From contig NZ_CP083646.1 of the NCBI RefSeq assembly GCF_020099275.1, forward strand, positions 186,001-250,000: a stretch of 64,000 nt of DNA, given 5' to 3'. The notes below the pieces were generated by a model, which was given only the letters and a program-made list of their open reading frames with translations, did not search any database and was not told the DNA's origin. The position numbers and the translations under genes are program-made. Positions 6,505 to 16,540 of the stretch are shown piece by piece. Source of the stretch: Corynebacterium falsenii (GTDB lineage: Bacteria > Actinomycetota > Actinomycetes > Mycobacteriales > Mycobacteriaceae). The stretch's first letter is position 1, and each line of letters starts with the position of its first letter.

Positions 6505-9345
6505 TTAGATCCGGCGGAACGACGACCCTAGGGGTCCTGCGGCGCGTGACCGCGCCGAGTCAGTGGCGTTGCCATCGCGGGTGTTGTCGACGCCTTCGGT
6601 CTTGCGGCCATCCGCAGCATCTGCTGCGTCCGATGCGTCTGCCGCGCTAGCCGCAGCGCTATCAGCACTCTCAGCACTGTCAGCGCTATCCTTCGCCTCC
6701 GGCTCCGACTCAGGCGCTGCAGCCTGAATTCCGTGCCGCGTGGCTTCAGCGCTGTCAGCGCTGTCGTCGAGGACGGTGTCACCGGTCACGATCACCGGCT
6801 CTTCACCCACGATGACCTCGTGACCCATGACCCAGATGGGGCCAACGCGGTGATCGCCGTGAACCACCTTCAGTTCCACCTCGCCCGGTCGAACCTGGAC
6901 CTCCAGCCGCACGCCGAACAGGGTGATGTAGTACGTCAGTGAGTCCCAGCCCACGGGCAGGCGTGGGTCGATCGAGAACTGGCCGAAATGATCACGGAAT
7001 CCACCGAATCCACTCGTCAGTGCGCCCCATGCACCACCACAGGAGGCGATGTGAACGCCGTCGCTGGTGTTGTGGTGCAGGTCGCACAGGTCCACGAACA
7101 GACCGCGGTAGAAGAAGTCCTCGGCCTTGCGCTGATAGCCGAGCTCTGCGGCCATGATCGACTGCACCACCGCAGACAGGGTGGAATCACCGGTGGTGAG
7201 GATGTCGTAGTAGTTGTAGTCGGCACGCTTGACGTCCTGGTCGAACTTCTGGCCCTGCAAGTACAGTGCCAGCACGACGTCTGCCTGCTTGAGGATCTGG
7301 TACCGGTAGATCGTCAGCGGGTGGTAGTGCAGCAACAGCGGGCGCTTCGGCCCCACAGCCGGGTCATCCATGTCCCAGACTTTGCGGTGAAGGAACTGAT
7401 CGTCCTGCGGATTCACTCCGAGCTTGTCGTTGAAGGGCACGTACATGCACTCGGCGGCCTTGCGCCAGCGCTCCAGCTCCTCGTCGGTGAGGCTATAGTT
7501 CTTCACCAATTCGGCGTAGGCCTGCGGCCGCTCGCGGCTCATCTCCCGCACCACGGCCTCGGCAACCTCCAGGTTGTACTGGGCCATCACGTTTGTGTAC
7601 AGGTTGTTGTTCACCACGGTGGTGTACTCGTCCGGGCCGGTCACGGAGTGGATCTCAAAGCGATCCTCATCGTGGTTGAAAAAGCCCAGAGACATCCAGA
7701 AGCGGGCGGTTTCCACCAGCAGGTGGATGCCCTGCTCCAGCAGGAAGTCCACGTCTCCCGTGGCGTAGACGTACTTCATCAGCGCGAACGTGATGTCTGC
7801 GTCGATGTGGTACTGCGCCGTGCCCGCCGCGTAGTACGCGGAGGATTCCTGGCCGTTGATCGTTCGCCACGGGAACAGCGCACCATCGTGCGAGAGCTCC
7901 AACGCGCGCTGCCGTGCCGCGGGCAGCATGTCGAAGCGGAACCGCAGGGCGTTCCGCGCGAACGTGGGGTTGGTGTAACACAGGAACGGCATCACGTAGA
8001 TCTCCGTGTCCCAGAAGTAGTGCCCACCGTATCCGGAGCCGGTCATGCCCTTAGCCGGCACACCCTGCGTCTCGGCGCGGGCGGATGCCTGTACGAGCTG
8101 GAAGATGTTCCAGCGCGTGGCCTGCTGGATCTCGGGCTGGCCGCCAATGCGCACGTCGGAGCGCTCCCAGAAGCGGGCCAGCCACTCCCCCTGGTTCTTC
8201 ACCAGGTTTTCGAAGCCCACGGACTTTGCGCGGTTGATGGTGCGGGCGCAGCGGAAGGCCAGCTCGCGCGGCGCGACGTGGCGCGAGGAGTGGTAGCTGA
8301 GGAACTTCTCCAGGCGCAGCTTCATGCCCTTGCGGCCGTTGAGGTGGTACGTCACCCGTGCCACATCGTCCTCCACCTCGGTGGTGACTTCCACGCCGGT
8401 GTCCACGTCAGTGTCGTCTGCATCCTTCGGGTTATCGACTTCGAGGACGTGATCCATCGATGCCGTAACCGTCATACCGGAGTGGTTGACCTGGTAACCC
8501 AAAGTGGCGCGTTCCGGCTCCGGGGTGGACTGGTACTTCGGGATGAGCACTCGCTCCTGGAACTGCTCGCCCTTGCGAGGGTCGAACTCCTCGCCCGCGT
8601 TGGAGTTGTTGTCTGGGAACTCGCCCTCGCCGTCCTGGCGGTTGAGCAGCTGAGACGAGATCACCACGGCCGCGGGGGCGTCGAGCAGCTCGACCTCCAA
8701 CGACAGGATCGCCAGGTGGCGCTCCTGGAAGCTCACCATGCGCTCGCTGGTCACCCGCACACGCTTGCCGCCGGGGGTTCGCCAGATCATGTGCCGACGC
8801 AGCACTCCCTCGCGGAAGTCGATGCTGCGGCGGTAGTCAGTGACCTCCGCGTTGCCGAGGCGCAGCGGTTCGTCATCGATGTAGAGGCGCATGGCCTTGC
8901 CATCGGGGGCGGAGATGATCGATTGGCCTTCCCGGGCTAGGCCGTACGCGTCCTCGGCGTGCTGAATGTCCCACGTCTCGTGCAGGCCGTTGATGTACGT
9001 GCCGTGCGTCTTCGAGTCACGCCCCTCAGCGGGGTTGGCACGCATGCCGAGATAGCCGTTGGACAGCGCAAACAGTGTCTCGGACACGCCGAGGTCCACC
9101 ACGTTCGGCTTCGTCTCGATCCATGCCCATTCGTCCACGGGGTTGATGTCTCGGTCGATGGAGGCCTTGTAATCGAACGCGGAGTGCTTAGAATCCGCGC
9201 GGTATCCCTGGGCGAAGAGGTCCCCGCCGTCAATGGGGCGGCGGAAATCCTCCGTCTCGCCCGTACGCCGAGCAGCGAGGAACTTCTTCAGCTGTTCCTC
9301 CGATGCCTTTTCGGAAGCCTTCGCGGAAGCCTTGGAGCCCATCAT
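6505..9345 (-). CDS. Glycoside hydrolase family 65 disaccharide phosphorylase
   Basis: 946 residues, matching the GH65 phosphorylases that split maltose, trehalose or kojibiose with phosphate to give beta-glucose 1-phosphate plus glucose. Seen: N-terminal beta-sandwich domain (about 70-350), then the (alpha/alpha)6 barrel with GGHYFWDTEIY (441-450) and the general acid E573 in TGPDEYTT. Partnered with pgmB 70 bases upstream, the classic pair that turns the product into glucose 6-phosphate. Substrate cannot be told from sequence alone. Odd: a C-terminal tail of about 90 residues rich in Asp, Ser and Ala (repeats like DSADSAESADSA) not needed for catalysis. Two adjacent ATGs exist; the second (9342) is better spaced from GGAGGA. 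Confidence 0.88.
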   Translation of the reverse strand: MMGSKASAKASEKASEEQLKKFLAARRTGETEDFRRPIDGGDLFAQGYRADSKHSAFDYKASIDRDINPVDEWAWIETKPNVVDLGVSETLFALSNGYLGMRANPAEGRDSKTHGTYINGLHETWDIQHAEDAYGLAREGQSIISAPDGKAMRLYIDDEPLRLGNAEVTDYRRSIDFREGVLRRHMIWRTPGGKRVRVTSERMVSFQERHLAILSLEVELLDAPAAVVISSQLLNRQDGEGEFPDNNSNAGEEFDPRKGEQFQERVLIPKYQSTPEPERATLGYQVNHSGMTVTASMDHVLEVDNPKDADDTDVDTGVEVTTEVEDDVARVTYHLNGRKGMKLRLEKFLSYHSSRHVAPRELAFRCARTINRAKSVGFENLVKNQGEWLARFWERSDVRIGGQPEIQQATRWNIFQLVQASARAETQGVPAKGMTGSGYGGHYFWDTEIYVMPFLCYTNPTFARNALRFRFDMLPAARQRALELSHDGALFPWRTINGQESSAYYAAGTAQYHIDADITFALMKYVYATGDVDFLLEQGIHLLVETARFWMSLGFFNHDEDRFEIHSVTGPDEYTTVVNNNLYTNVMAQYNLEVAEAVVREMSRERPQAYAELVKNYSLTDEELERWRKAAECMYVPFNDKLGVNPQDDQFLHRKVWDMDDPAVGPKRPLLLHYHPLTIYRYQILKQADVVLALYLQGQKFDQDVKRADYNYYDILTTGDSTLSAVVQSIMAAELGYQRKAEDFFYRGLFVDLCDLHHNTSDGVHIASCGGAWGALTSGFGGFRDHFGQFSIDPRLPVGWDSLTYYITLFGVRLEVQVRPGEVELKVVHGDHRVGPIWVMGHEVIVGEEPVIVTGDTVLDDSADSAEATRHGIQAAAPESEPEAKDSADSAESADSAAASAADASDAADAADGRKTEGVDNTRDGNATDSARSRAAGPLGSSFRRI

Positions 9346-9415
9346 TCCTCCAGATCGTGAACGTTCTCAATAGATACCGGGTGATTATTCCACGCCGGGT
9401 TCTAGGGTGCAGCTT

Positions 9416-10168
9416 CTACCCCAGCAGCTCCGCCAAGTCCTGAACCACCACGTCCGCGCCGTGGTCGAGCAACGCTTGCTTGCCCGCCCCGCGATCCACG
9501 CCGATGACAAGGCCGAAGTGTCCGGCGCGTCCACTGGCGACACCGCTGGTGGCATCTTCCAGCACCACGGCCTTGTCCACTGGCACGCCCAGCTTCTTCG
9601 CACCGTACTCGTACGTATCGGGGGCGGGTTTTCCGGGAAGCTTTTCCTCCGACGCCACCACGCCGTCCACAATGACCTCAAAACGATCGAGGAGTCCCGC
9701 CGCCTCAAGGACCTGCCGGGCGTTCTTGGAGGATGAGACGATGGCGATGTGGGGCACATGCTCGCCGTCAGCGCCGCGGTCACGGATCGCATCGAGCAGC
9801 TGCACCGATCCTTCGTAAGCGTCCACTCCTTCGGCCACCAGGGCAAGGAAGTCCTCGTTTTTCCGCGTGCCCAATCCATGGACGGTGTCCTCCGTAGCGG
9901 CGTCGGAGTCCGAACCAAGCGGGAGCGAAATGCCGCGAGAGTCGAGGAGAGCCTGGATGCCTTCATCCCTGCGGCGGCCGTCGAGGAAGTCGAAATAATC
10001 CTGTTCGGTGTAGGGGCGGGCGCCTCGGCTGTCGAGGAAGGCGCTGAACATGCGGGCCCATGCCTGGCGGTGGAGCTTCGCGGTGGGGGTGATGACGCCG
10101 TCGAGGTCGAAGAGGAGGGCCTCGTAGGAGTAGATGTCCACGGGCGTGCTGGGGGTGTCGTTGGTCAT
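9416..10168 (-). CDS. pgmB: Beta-phosphoglucomutase (HAD family)
   Basis: 250 residues. Converts beta-glucose 1-phosphate to glucose 6-phosphate through an aspartyl phosphate. Seen: catalytic pair D21 and D23 in LLFDLDGVIT, cap region with LHRQAWARMF and a DGRRRDEG segment, motif II IVSSSKN, the EEKLPGKPAPDTYEYGAKKLG stretch and the VLEDATSGV metal site. Directly upstream of the GH65 phosphorylase on the same strand, which supports beta-anomer specificity. A copy of the dispersed motif (CGACGCCACC at 9650-9659 with TTTTCCTC before it) lies within the gene. Confidence 0.9.
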   Translation of the reverse strand: MTNDTPSTPVDIYSYEALLFDLDGVITPTAKLHRQAWARMFSAFLDSRGARPYTEQDYFDFLDGRRRDEGIQALLDSRGISLPLGSDSDAATEDTVHGLGTRKNEDFLALVAEGVDAYEGSVQLLDAIRDRGADGEHVPHIAIVSSSKNARQVLEAAGLLDRFEVIVDGVVASEEKLPGKPAPDTYEYGAKKLGVPVDKAVVLEDATSGVASGRAGHFGLVIGVDRGAGKQALLDHGADVVVQDLAELLG

Positions 10169-10365
10169 CGGTGATTGTGTCCTAACGCGGTGGAGTGCGG
10201 GGCTGGTTGCGGTACGTCATTTCATCCTAATGATCTGGCTGGGATGTGCAGCGGCAGCGGCTGCGCGGGCGGTGGCGGCCAGCAGAGAACGCCTTAGTGT
10301 TTCCGGTTGGTAACAATCCAGCAAATCAATTGCGGTGCAGCGCAATGGGGTGATACATCTGAGAT

Positions 10366-11070
10366 ATGACGACACAATCGAGGACACAGCTGACTCATGA
10401 GGCTCCCCACGCACCACAGCGCCAGGGATTCTCGCGACGCCACCTCCGCCAGGCCGCTCTGGTTCCGCTGATGGTTGGTGGACTGTTCCTCGCCGCCTGC
10501 GACGGGGGCGCAGACGGCAGCAATATGGATCACAACGCCAACAAGGCCGAACCCAGCAACGCGAACGTGGAATCAACGGCGTCTGCCACCGCGAAGGATG
10601 CGAACGCTGCAACGGACTCTGCAGGTAGCGGCGCACAGCCCTCTGCCCCCGCGCCACATCCCACCGTGGGCAATGCCCCGGCAACCGCGGGCAACGCAGG
10701 AATGAGCGACGCTTCCCAGCCCGGCGGTGCGCCGCGCATGGAAGATCACCCCGCTGGGTTGCAGCCAGGCCAGGCCGTGGTCGCTCATGGGCAGGCCGCC
10801 ACAATGTGCCGAATGGGCAACGGGTTCGGCGTGGGCTTCATCGTGGCCGGGCAGGGAACTCCGTGCGGTGTCGCGGATGCCACCGCTGGCGCACTGTTCC
10901 ACGGCCATGCGCCGAGCGAGAACGTGCGGAGCTTCGTTCCCGTGACCGTCACCCTTCCCGCTGATACGCCGGGTGGGGCCGATTCCATGCGGTGCGAGGC
11001 TATCGCCGGAGATGGAATCCGCTGCGCTGGTGTGAACAACCCGGCCGAGCACACGGTGTACCTGTACTAG
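10366..11070 (+). CDS. Secreted lipoprotein, unknown function
   Basis: 234 residues. N-terminal export signal with twin arginine (SRRHLRQAALVPLMVGG) followed by a lipobox LFLAAC with the acylated cysteine at residue 45, so exported and lipid-anchored, possibly by Tat. Residues 46-120 are low-complexity (Asn, Ala, Ser, Pro). The folded part begins around residue 125 and contains three cysteines (TMCRMGNG, TPCGVAD, MRCEA and IRCAG, the pairs likely disulfides). I do not recognise a family. Stands alone on the plus strand between minus-strand genes. Confidence 0.7.
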   Translation: MTTQSRTQLTHEAPHAPQRQGFSRRHLRQAALVPLMVGGLFLAACDGGADGSNMDHNANKAEPSNANVESTASATAKDANAATDSAGSGAQPSAPAPHPTVGNAPATAGNAGMSDASQPGGAPRMEDHPAGLQPGQAVVAHGQAATMCRMGNGFGVGFIVAGQGTPCGVADATAGALFHGHAPSENVRSFVPVTVTLPADTPGGADSMRCEAIAGDGIRCAGVNNPAEHTVYLY

Positions 11071-11073
11071 GCA

Positions 11074-11095
11074 CCCGGCACCCGCGGTAGCCGGG
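11074..11095. terminator. Possible hairpin between convergent genes
   Basis: CCCGGC (11074-11079) pairs with GCCGGG (11090-11095) across a 10-base loop in the 39-base gap between the convergent lipoprotein and OYE genes. No T tract follows on either strand, so function as a terminator is uncertain. Confidence 0.3.
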
Positions 11096-11109
11096 GCTGG
11101 GGTCAGCGC

Positions 11110-12228
11110 TTAGGCCTCGTGGAATGGGTAATCCGTGTACCCCTTGGCGCCCCTGGAGTAGAAGGTGGATTGATCGGGTTCGTTGAGCTCCCAATCATTT
11201 TCCCAGCGCTCGGCGAGATCCGGGTTAGCAATAAGCATGCGACCCACGGCGACCGCGTCTGCCCATCCCGAATCGACGAGGCGCTCAGCTTCGTCCTTCT
11301 GCGTGAAGGAGCTAAAGCCCGAGTTGAGGATGAACGCGCCCGTGGACTTGGCCTTCAAGAAGGCCAGCAACTCGCTGATTTCGCCGTCGGTCGGATCCTC
11401 AGCGGCTTCCCTGTGCAGAACGGAGACGTAGCCGAAGTTCAGGTCGGACAGGCTATCGAGCAGGGCACCGTAGGTGGCCAGCACGTCCTCGCGGTCCTCT
11501 TCGAGCACGCCCTGGATGTTGTGTTCCGGGGAGATCCGCAGCCCGACGCGCTCGGCGCCGATCTCGTTGGCGACCGCGCGGACAACGTCGCCGGTCAGGC
11601 GAGCACGGTTGGCCGGGCTGCCACCGTAGTTGTCCTCGCGAGTGTTGGAGACGGGGCTGAGGAATTCGTGGAGCAGGTAGCCGTTGGCGCTGTGGATTTC
11701 TACGCCGTCTACGCCGGCATCCACGGCACGGCGGGCAGCGGCAACGAACTCTTGAATGATGCGAGGAAGCTCGTTAGTCCGGAGGGCGCGCGGGATGGGT
11801 GCCTCCGACTTGCCGTTGAAATCGCGAACGGGCACGCCCGGAGCGATGGCCGACGGAGCCTCGGGTTGCGCGCCGCGGAGGAGCCCCGGGGAGCACATCC
11901 GGCCGCCGTGCATAAGTTGCATAAACAGGGTACCTCCGCGCTCGTGAACAGCATCCGCCACCTCGCGCCAGGCGTTCTGGTGTTCGTCGTTGACCATCCC
12001 GGCCTGGCCGGGGAAGGCACGGTTGGTGAACGCGGTGAAGGTGCCCTCGGTGACCACAATGCCTGCGGAGGCTCGCTGGGAGTAATACTCCCGGTGAAGC
12101 TCGGTGGGCGTGCCATTTTCGCCGGCGCGCTGGCGGGTCAGCGCGGCCATGGTGATGCGGTTAGAGATGGTTGAGCCGTTGTGCGCGGCGGGGAACTCAA
12201 GTGCTTCGTACAGCTTGGAAGTGGACAT
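11110..12228 (-). CDS. NADH:flavin oxidoreductase / old yellow enzyme family
   Basis: 372 residues, an FMN TIM barrel of the alkene reductase (OYE / NemA) type that reduces activated C=C bonds using NAD(P)H. Seen: SNRITMAALTRQRAG near the start, FMQLMHGGR, the substrate-binding region EIHSANGYLLHEFLSP (His and Asn in the HxxN arrangement), NRARLTGDVVRAV, and VAVGRMLIANPDLAERW phosphate-binding end. Start at MSTSKLYE (ATG at 12228) chosen over an upstream codon because homologues begin here and AGGAATAGGA precedes it. Physiological substrate unknown; such enzymes often act in electrophile or nitro-compound detoxification. Confidence 0.9.
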   Translation of the reverse strand: MSTSKLYEALEFPAAHNGSTISNRITMAALTRQRAGENGTPTELHREYYSQRASAGIVVTEGTFTAFTNRAFPGQAGMVNDEHQNAWREVADAVHERGGTLFMQLMHGGRMCSPGLLRGAQPEAPSAIAPGVPVRDFNGKSEAPIPRALRTNELPRIIQEFVAAARRAVDAGVDGVEIHSANGYLLHEFLSPVSNTREDNYGGSPANRARLTGDVVRAVANEIGAERVGLRISPEHNIQGVLEEDREDVLATYGALLDSLSDLNFGYVSVLHREAAEDPTDGEISELLAFLKAKSTGAFILNSGFSSFTQKDEAERLVDSGWADAVAVGRMLIANPDLAERWENDWELNEPDQSTFYSRGAKGYTDYPFHEA

Positions 12229-12335
12229 GGCAGCCAATCCTATTCCTGTTGCTGCCGTCCTCGCCACGCCCCGGCCGCCCATGCGCGTTCGCTGAGGACG
12301 ATGCCGGGGCTCAGGGGTAGAACAACGCTATCGCG

Positions 12336-14558
12336 CTAGGCGATGTTGTTCTTCTCCTTGAACTCACGACGACGAGCATGCAGGATCGGCTCCGTGTAAC
12401 CAGAAGGCTGCTGCTCACCCTTCAGGATCAGGTCCTTAGCGGCCTGGAAAGCAACAGACTCATCGTAATTCGGAGCCATGTTGCGGTAAGCCGCATCACC
12501 CTCATTCTGCGCATCAACCTTCTTGGCCATACGCTCCAAAGCCTCGATGACCTGCTCCTCGGAAATCACACCGTGCTTTAGCCAGTTGGCCAGCAACTGG
12601 GAGGAAATACGCAGCGTCGCACGGTCCTCCATCAGATCGATGTCGTGAATATCCGGCACCTTCGAGCAACCAACGCCCTGCTCAACCCAGCGCACCACGT
12701 AACCCAGGATGGACTGGCAGTTGTTATCCAGCTCCTCCTTGATCTCATCCTCAGACCAGGTGGCATTACCCTCACCGAACTTCGCACCGGCCACCGGCAC
12801 AGTCAGGATCTTGCCCAAGGTATCGCGGCGACCCTCGGTACGCAGCTTCTCCTGCACCTCGAAAACATCCACATCGTGGTAGTGCGTAGCGTGCAAAGTT
12901 GCACCCGTCGGCGACGGAACCCACGCAGTCGACGCGCCCTGCTTGGGCTGGTTGATCTTCTGCTCCAGCATCTCAGCCATCAGCTCAGTCATGGCCCACA
13001 TGCCCTTACCGATCTGAGCCTTACCGGGCAGACCGTGTGCCAAACCAGCATCAACGTTGTTGTCCTCGTAGGCCAGCATCCAGTCACTGGTCTTCATCTC
13101 ACCCTTACGGATCATCGGGCCAGCAACCATCGAAGTGTGGATCTCATCACCAGTGCGATCCAGGAAGCCAGTGTTGATGAAGGCAACACGATCCTTCACA
13201 GCCGCGATGCAAGCATCCAGGTTGGCAGTGGTGCGACGCTCCTCATCCATCACACCGACCTTCAGGGTGTACCGATCCAAACCGAGCAGGTCCTCGATGG
13301 CGGCGAACAGATCATTGGTGAAAGCCACCTCCTCCGGACCGTGCTGCTTCGGCTTCACGATGTAGATCGAACCAGTACGAGAATTACGACGCTCGTTATC
13401 TTCCGCCAGGCCAGGGATAGCCGCGGCAGAAGTGATCACACCATCCATGATGCCCTCGAAGATCTCCTCACCATCCTTATCCAGGATCGCGGGATTCTGC
13501 ATAAGGTGACCAACGTTACGCACGAACAGCAGGGAACGACCATGCAAACGCAGCTCCTCGCCCTCGCGGGAGGTGAAGATGCGGTCCTTGTTGAGCTCAC
13601 GGGTGAAGGTCTTGCCGCCCTTGGAGACTTCCTCGGTCAGCTCGCCGGTGTTCAGACCCAACCAGTTGTGGTAGCCGAGGGTCTTATCGGTGGCGTCGAC
13701 GGCAGCCACGGAATCCTCGAAGTCCATGATGGTGGAGACAGCGGACTCCAGGAAGACGTCCTTCACGCCCGCCTTGTCGGTCTTGCCGATGGGGGACTCG
13801 GGGTCAATCTGGATGTCGATGTACAGGCCATTGTGGCGCAGCAGGATGTTGGTCGGATCAGCCTTGTCACCGGCGTAACCCACGTACACCTCGGGCTCAC
13901 GCAGGTGAACGTCCTGGCCGTCGATCTCAGCGGTGAACTGGCCGGACTCCACGGAGTACTTGGTCACGTCCACGTGGGAACCGGACTCCAGCGGCACGGC
14001 GCGGTCGAGGAACTTGCGGGACCACTCGATGACCTTATCGCCGCGGACCTTGTTGTAGCCCTTGCCCTTTTCCTGGCCGTTTTCCTCAGAGATGGCGTTG
14101 GTGCCGTACAGGGCGTCGTACAGGCTGCCCCAGCGAGCGTTGGATGCGTTGATGGCGAAGCGGGCATTGAGCACCGGCACCACCAGCTGGGGGCCGGCAG
14201 TTTCTGCGATTTCGGAGTCGATGTTGGCGGTGGAGATCTCGAAGTCGCCGGGCTCCTCAACGAGGTAGCCGATCTCCTTCAGGAATGCGGTGTACTCGTC
14301 CGGATCCTGGGCGCCGGTGTGATCGGCGTACCACTGATCCATCTTCTTCTGCAGGTCTTCACGCTTTGCCAGCAGCTCGCGGTTGCGCGGAGTGAACTCC
14401 TCCACGATCTTGCCGAAGCCGTCCCAGAACTTCTTCTGCTCCTCCTCCGAGCCCTTGCCGATGCGAGGAAGTACCTCGTTGTTGACAAAGTCATACAGAG
14501 TTGTGGCGACCTGAAGGCCGCCCGCAGAGATTCGTTCCGTCTGCTGGGTCTGGGTCAT
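12336..14558 (-). CDS. aceB: Malate synthase G
   Basis: 740 residues. Condenses glyoxylate and acetyl-CoA to malate, second step of the glyoxylate bypass. The length and the sequence ([17 protein letters not shown], the [13 protein letters not shown] block, [42 protein letters not shown]) are those of the large G isoform. Divergent from aceA across a 559-base control region, the arrangement known in C. glutamicum where both respond to RamA, RamB and GlxR. The coding strand has highly biased codons, as for a strongly expressed gene. Confidence 0.97.
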   Translation of the reverse strand: MTQTQQTERISAGGLQVATTLYDFVNNEVLPRIGKGSEEEQKKFWDGFGKIVEEFTPRNRELLAKREDLQKKMDQWYADHTGAQDPDEYTAFLKEIGYLVEEPGDFEISTANIDSEIAETAGPQLVVPVLNARFAINASNARWGSLYDALYGTNAISEENGQEKGKGYNKVRGDKVIEWSRKFLDRAVPLESGSHVDVTKYSVESGQFTAEIDGQDVHLREPEVYVGYAGDKADPTNILLRHNGLYIDIQIDPESPIGKTDKAGVKDVFLESAVSTIMDFEDSVAAVDATDKTLGYHNWLGLNTGELTEEVSKGGKTFTRELNKDRIFTSREGEELRLHGRSLLFVRNVGHLMQNPAILDKDGEEIFEGIMDGVITSAAAIPGLAEDNERRNSRTGSIYIVKPKQHGPEEVAFTNDLFAAIEDLLGLDRYTLKVGVMDEERRTTANLDACIAAVKDRVAFINTGFLDRTGDEIHTSMVAGPMIRKGEMKTSDWMLAYEDNNVDAGLAHGLPGKAQIGKGMWAMTELMAEMLEQKINQPKQGASTAWVPSPTGATLHATHYHDVDVFEVQEKLRTEGRRDTLGKILTVPVAGAKFGEGNATWSEDEIKEELDNNCQSILGYVVRWVEQGVGCSKVPDIHDIDLMEDRATLRISSQLLANWLKHGVISEEQVIEALERMAKKVDAQNEGDAAYRNMAPNYDESVAFQAAKDLILKGEQQPSGYTEPILHARRREFKEKNNIA

Positions 14559-14609
14559 GGTGACTCCTCATTCTCAGATTGCGTATGGAGTTTCTACTAT
14601 CCAAAGATA

Positions 14610-14625
14610 GGTGACCGCGCTCACG
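14610..14625. promoter_or_regulatory. Candidate GlxR (cAMP receptor) site upstream of aceB
   Basis: GTGA-N6-TCAC (14611-14624, within GGTGACCGCGCTCACG) matches the symmetric core of the CRP/GlxR consensus TGTGA-N6-TCACA, missing only the outermost bases. It lies about 52 bases upstream of the aceB start. GlxR control of aceB is established in C. glutamicum; the adenylate cyclase at 43.5 kb would supply its ligand. Confidence 0.5.
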
Positions 14626-14660
14626 ATCGGCACCCCTTTGGACGTGCGCAACATTTTCAT

Positions 14661-14850
14661 CACCCCCACCCCTGGGGAATCCCAAAGATCTGCGGACACG
14701 TTTCCTTGTTCCTACTCCACAAGCCGCGCTGTGGTGCATTGTCCTATAAACCCAGTTAGAGACGTAGATCACGCGGGCTGGTGGCGTCGAACGAGAAAAA
14801 TTTCACGAGTGGGATCTTCACAAAGTTTACAAAAATGGGCTACACCCCCA
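14661..14850. promoter_or_regulatory. aceB/aceA intergenic operators (RamA- and RamB-like)
   Basis: C/G stretches of the RamA type occur at 14661-14679 (ACCCCC, ACCCC, TGGGGA in a row) and 14844-14850 (ACCCCCA). A RamB-like element TTCACAAAGTTTA (14817-14829) matches 10 of 13 positions of the reverse of the published RamB motif. The same gap carries an inverted copy of the dispersed motif (GGTGGCGTCG, 14780-14789, followed by AACGAGAAAAATTT). The assignments come from motif matching and synteny and are not proven. Confidence 0.4.
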
Positions 14851-14875
14851 CACATAAATAACTGCTACACCGCCA

Positions 14876-14903
14876 TTGACGGGCAATTTTGTGTTGGTAG
14901 TGT
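14876..14903 (+). promoter_or_regulatory. Candidate aceA promoter
   Basis: TTGACG (14876-14881) and TAGTGT (14898-14903) are separated by 16 bases, an acceptable sigma-A arrangement for corynebacteria (-10 with TA and final T). It would give a leader of a little over 200 bases before the aceA ATG. Confidence 0.35.
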
Positions 14904-15117
14904 GATAGTTAGCGACTTTGGCCGCGGGCTTCACCGCAGTGAAAATCCTCAAACGGCTCGCCATCGGTGAGCACAAGCGGACATTCACTCCAAGTCCCAC
15001 ACGACCCTCGTCGTGCCCCTATCCGTGGGTGGATCACTCATGCACGAGACCGTCCAGCCACAACTAACGGGGCATTCGAGACAAGAGTCTTCGACTAAAG
15101 AAAGAAGTGAACACCAC

Positions 15118-16413
15118 ATGTCAAACGTTGGTAAGGCACGTACCGCAGCAGAGATCCAGAAGGATTGGGACGAGAACCCCCGCTGGCAGCACGTCAAGCG
15201 CGACTACACCGCTGAGCAGGTCGAGAAGCTGCAGGGCACCGTTGTCGAGGAGCACACCCTCGCTCGCCGCGGCGCTGAAATCCTCTGGGAAGCCATCAAC
15301 AAGGGCGACGACTCCTACATCAACGCCCTCGGCGCTCTGACCGGTAACCAGGCTGTGCAGCAGGTCCGCGCAGGCCTGAAGGCTGTGTACCTGTCCGGTT
15401 GGCAGGTCGCAGGTGACGCCAACCTCTCCGGCCACACCTACCCCGACCAGTCCCTGTACCCCGCCAACTCCGTCCCCAACGTTGTGCAGCGCATCAACAA
15501 CGCTCTGATGCGTGCCGATGAGATCGCTCGCGTTGAGGGCGACACCTCCGTTGACAACTGGGTCGTTCCGATCGTTGCCGACGGCGAGGCTGGCTTCGGC
15601 GGTGCTCTGAACGTCTACGAGCTGCAGAAGGCCATGATCAAGGCCGGCGCCGCTGGTACCCACTGGGAGGACCAGCTCGCTTCCGAGAAGAAGTGTGGCC
15701 ACCTGGGCGGCAAGGTGCTGATCCCCACCCAGCAGCACATCCGCACCCTGAACGCTGCCCGCCTGGCAGCTGACGTTGCCAACACCCCCACCCTGGTTGT
15801 GGCACGTACCGACGCCGAGGCCGCTACCCTGCTGACCTCCGACGTTGACGATCGCGACAAGCCGTTCCTGACCGGCGGCCGCACCTCCGAGGGCTTCTAC
15901 AACGTGCAGAACGGCATCGAGCCCTGCATCGCCCGCGCCAAGGCATACGCTCCCTACGCAGACCTGATCTGGATGGAGACCGGTACCCCGGACCTGGAGC
16001 TGGCCAAGAAGTTCGCCGAGGCTGTTCGCTCCGAGTACCCGGACCAGCTGCTGGCTTACAACTGCTCCCCGTCCTTCAACTGGTCCGCTCACCTGGACGA
16101 CGACACCATCGCCAAGTTCCAGAACGAGCTCGGCGCCATGGGCTTCAAGTTCCAGTTCATCACCCTGGCTGGCTTCCACGCCCTCAACTACTCCATGTTC
16201 GACCTGGCTTACGGCTACGCCCGCAACCAGATGTCCGCCTTCGTGGACCTGCAGAACCGCGAGTTCAAGGCAGCCGAGGAGCGCGGCTTCACCGCTGTGA
16301 AGCACCAGCGCGAGGTTGGCGCCGGCTACTTCGACTCCATCGCCACCACCGTGGACCCGAACTCCTCCACCACCGCACTGAAGGGCTCCACCGAGGAAGG
16401 CCAGTTCCACTAG
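15118..16413 (+). CDS. aceA: Isocitrate lyase
   Basis: 431 residues. Cleaves isocitrate to glyoxylate and succinate, entry to the glyoxylate bypass; the succinate goes to the SDH encoded nearby. Seen: start [19 protein letters not shown], the catalytic signature [11 protein letters not shown] with C193, SWQ-type [12 protein letters not shown], and [11 protein letters not shown]. Start chosen at MSNVGK because corynebacterial AceA proteins begin there and AGAAGTG precedes it; the upstream in-frame 35 codons are leader. Strongly biased codon use (almost all GCC/GCT, AAG, AAC) indicates high expression. Followed by a perfect 17-bp terminator hairpin. Confidence 0.97.
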   Translation: MSNVGKARTAAEIQKDWDENPRWQHVKRDYTAEQVEKLQGTVVEEHTLARRGAEILWEAINKGDDSYINALGALTGNQAVQQVRAGLKAVYLSGWQVAGDANLSGHTYPDQSLYPANSVPNVVQRINNALMRADEIARVEGDTSVDNWVVPIVADGEAGFGGALNVYELQKAMIKAGAAGTHWEDQLASEKKCGHLGGKVLIPTQQHIRTLNAARLAADVANTPTLVVARTDAEAATLLTSDVDDRDKPFLTGGRTSEGFYNVQNGIEPCIARAKAYAPYADLIWMETGTPDLELAKKFAEAVRSEYPDQLLAYNCSPSFNWSAHLDDDTIAKFQNELGAMGFKFQFITLAGFHALNYSMFDLAYGYARNQMSAFVDLQNREFKAAEERGFTAVKHQREVGAGYFDSIATTVDPNSSTTALKGSTEEGQFH

Positions 16414-16480
16414 GCCATCCCCGCAGCGCTGACCAGCTTCCCGAGCTTCCTCGGGGCTGATCACAGTGCCAGATAGGGCG

Positions 16481-16520
16481 AAATAGGGCGGCTCATGCAC
16501 ACGCATGAGCCGCCCTATTT
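16481..16520 (+). terminator. aceA terminator, perfect 17-bp stem
   Basis: AAATAGGGCGGCTCATG (16481-16497) is exactly complementary to 16504-16520 with a six-base loop; the 3' arm ends in ATTT. It starts 67 bases after the aceA stop. Stem symmetry would let it act in both directions. Confidence 0.8.
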
Positions 16521-16540
16521 CTGTGTCCTTCTAAAGCTTG

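Noticed and set aside
13689-13698. Exact GGTGGCGTCG inside aceB
   Set aside because: No A/T-rich tract follows; it encodes the conserved VDAT stretch.
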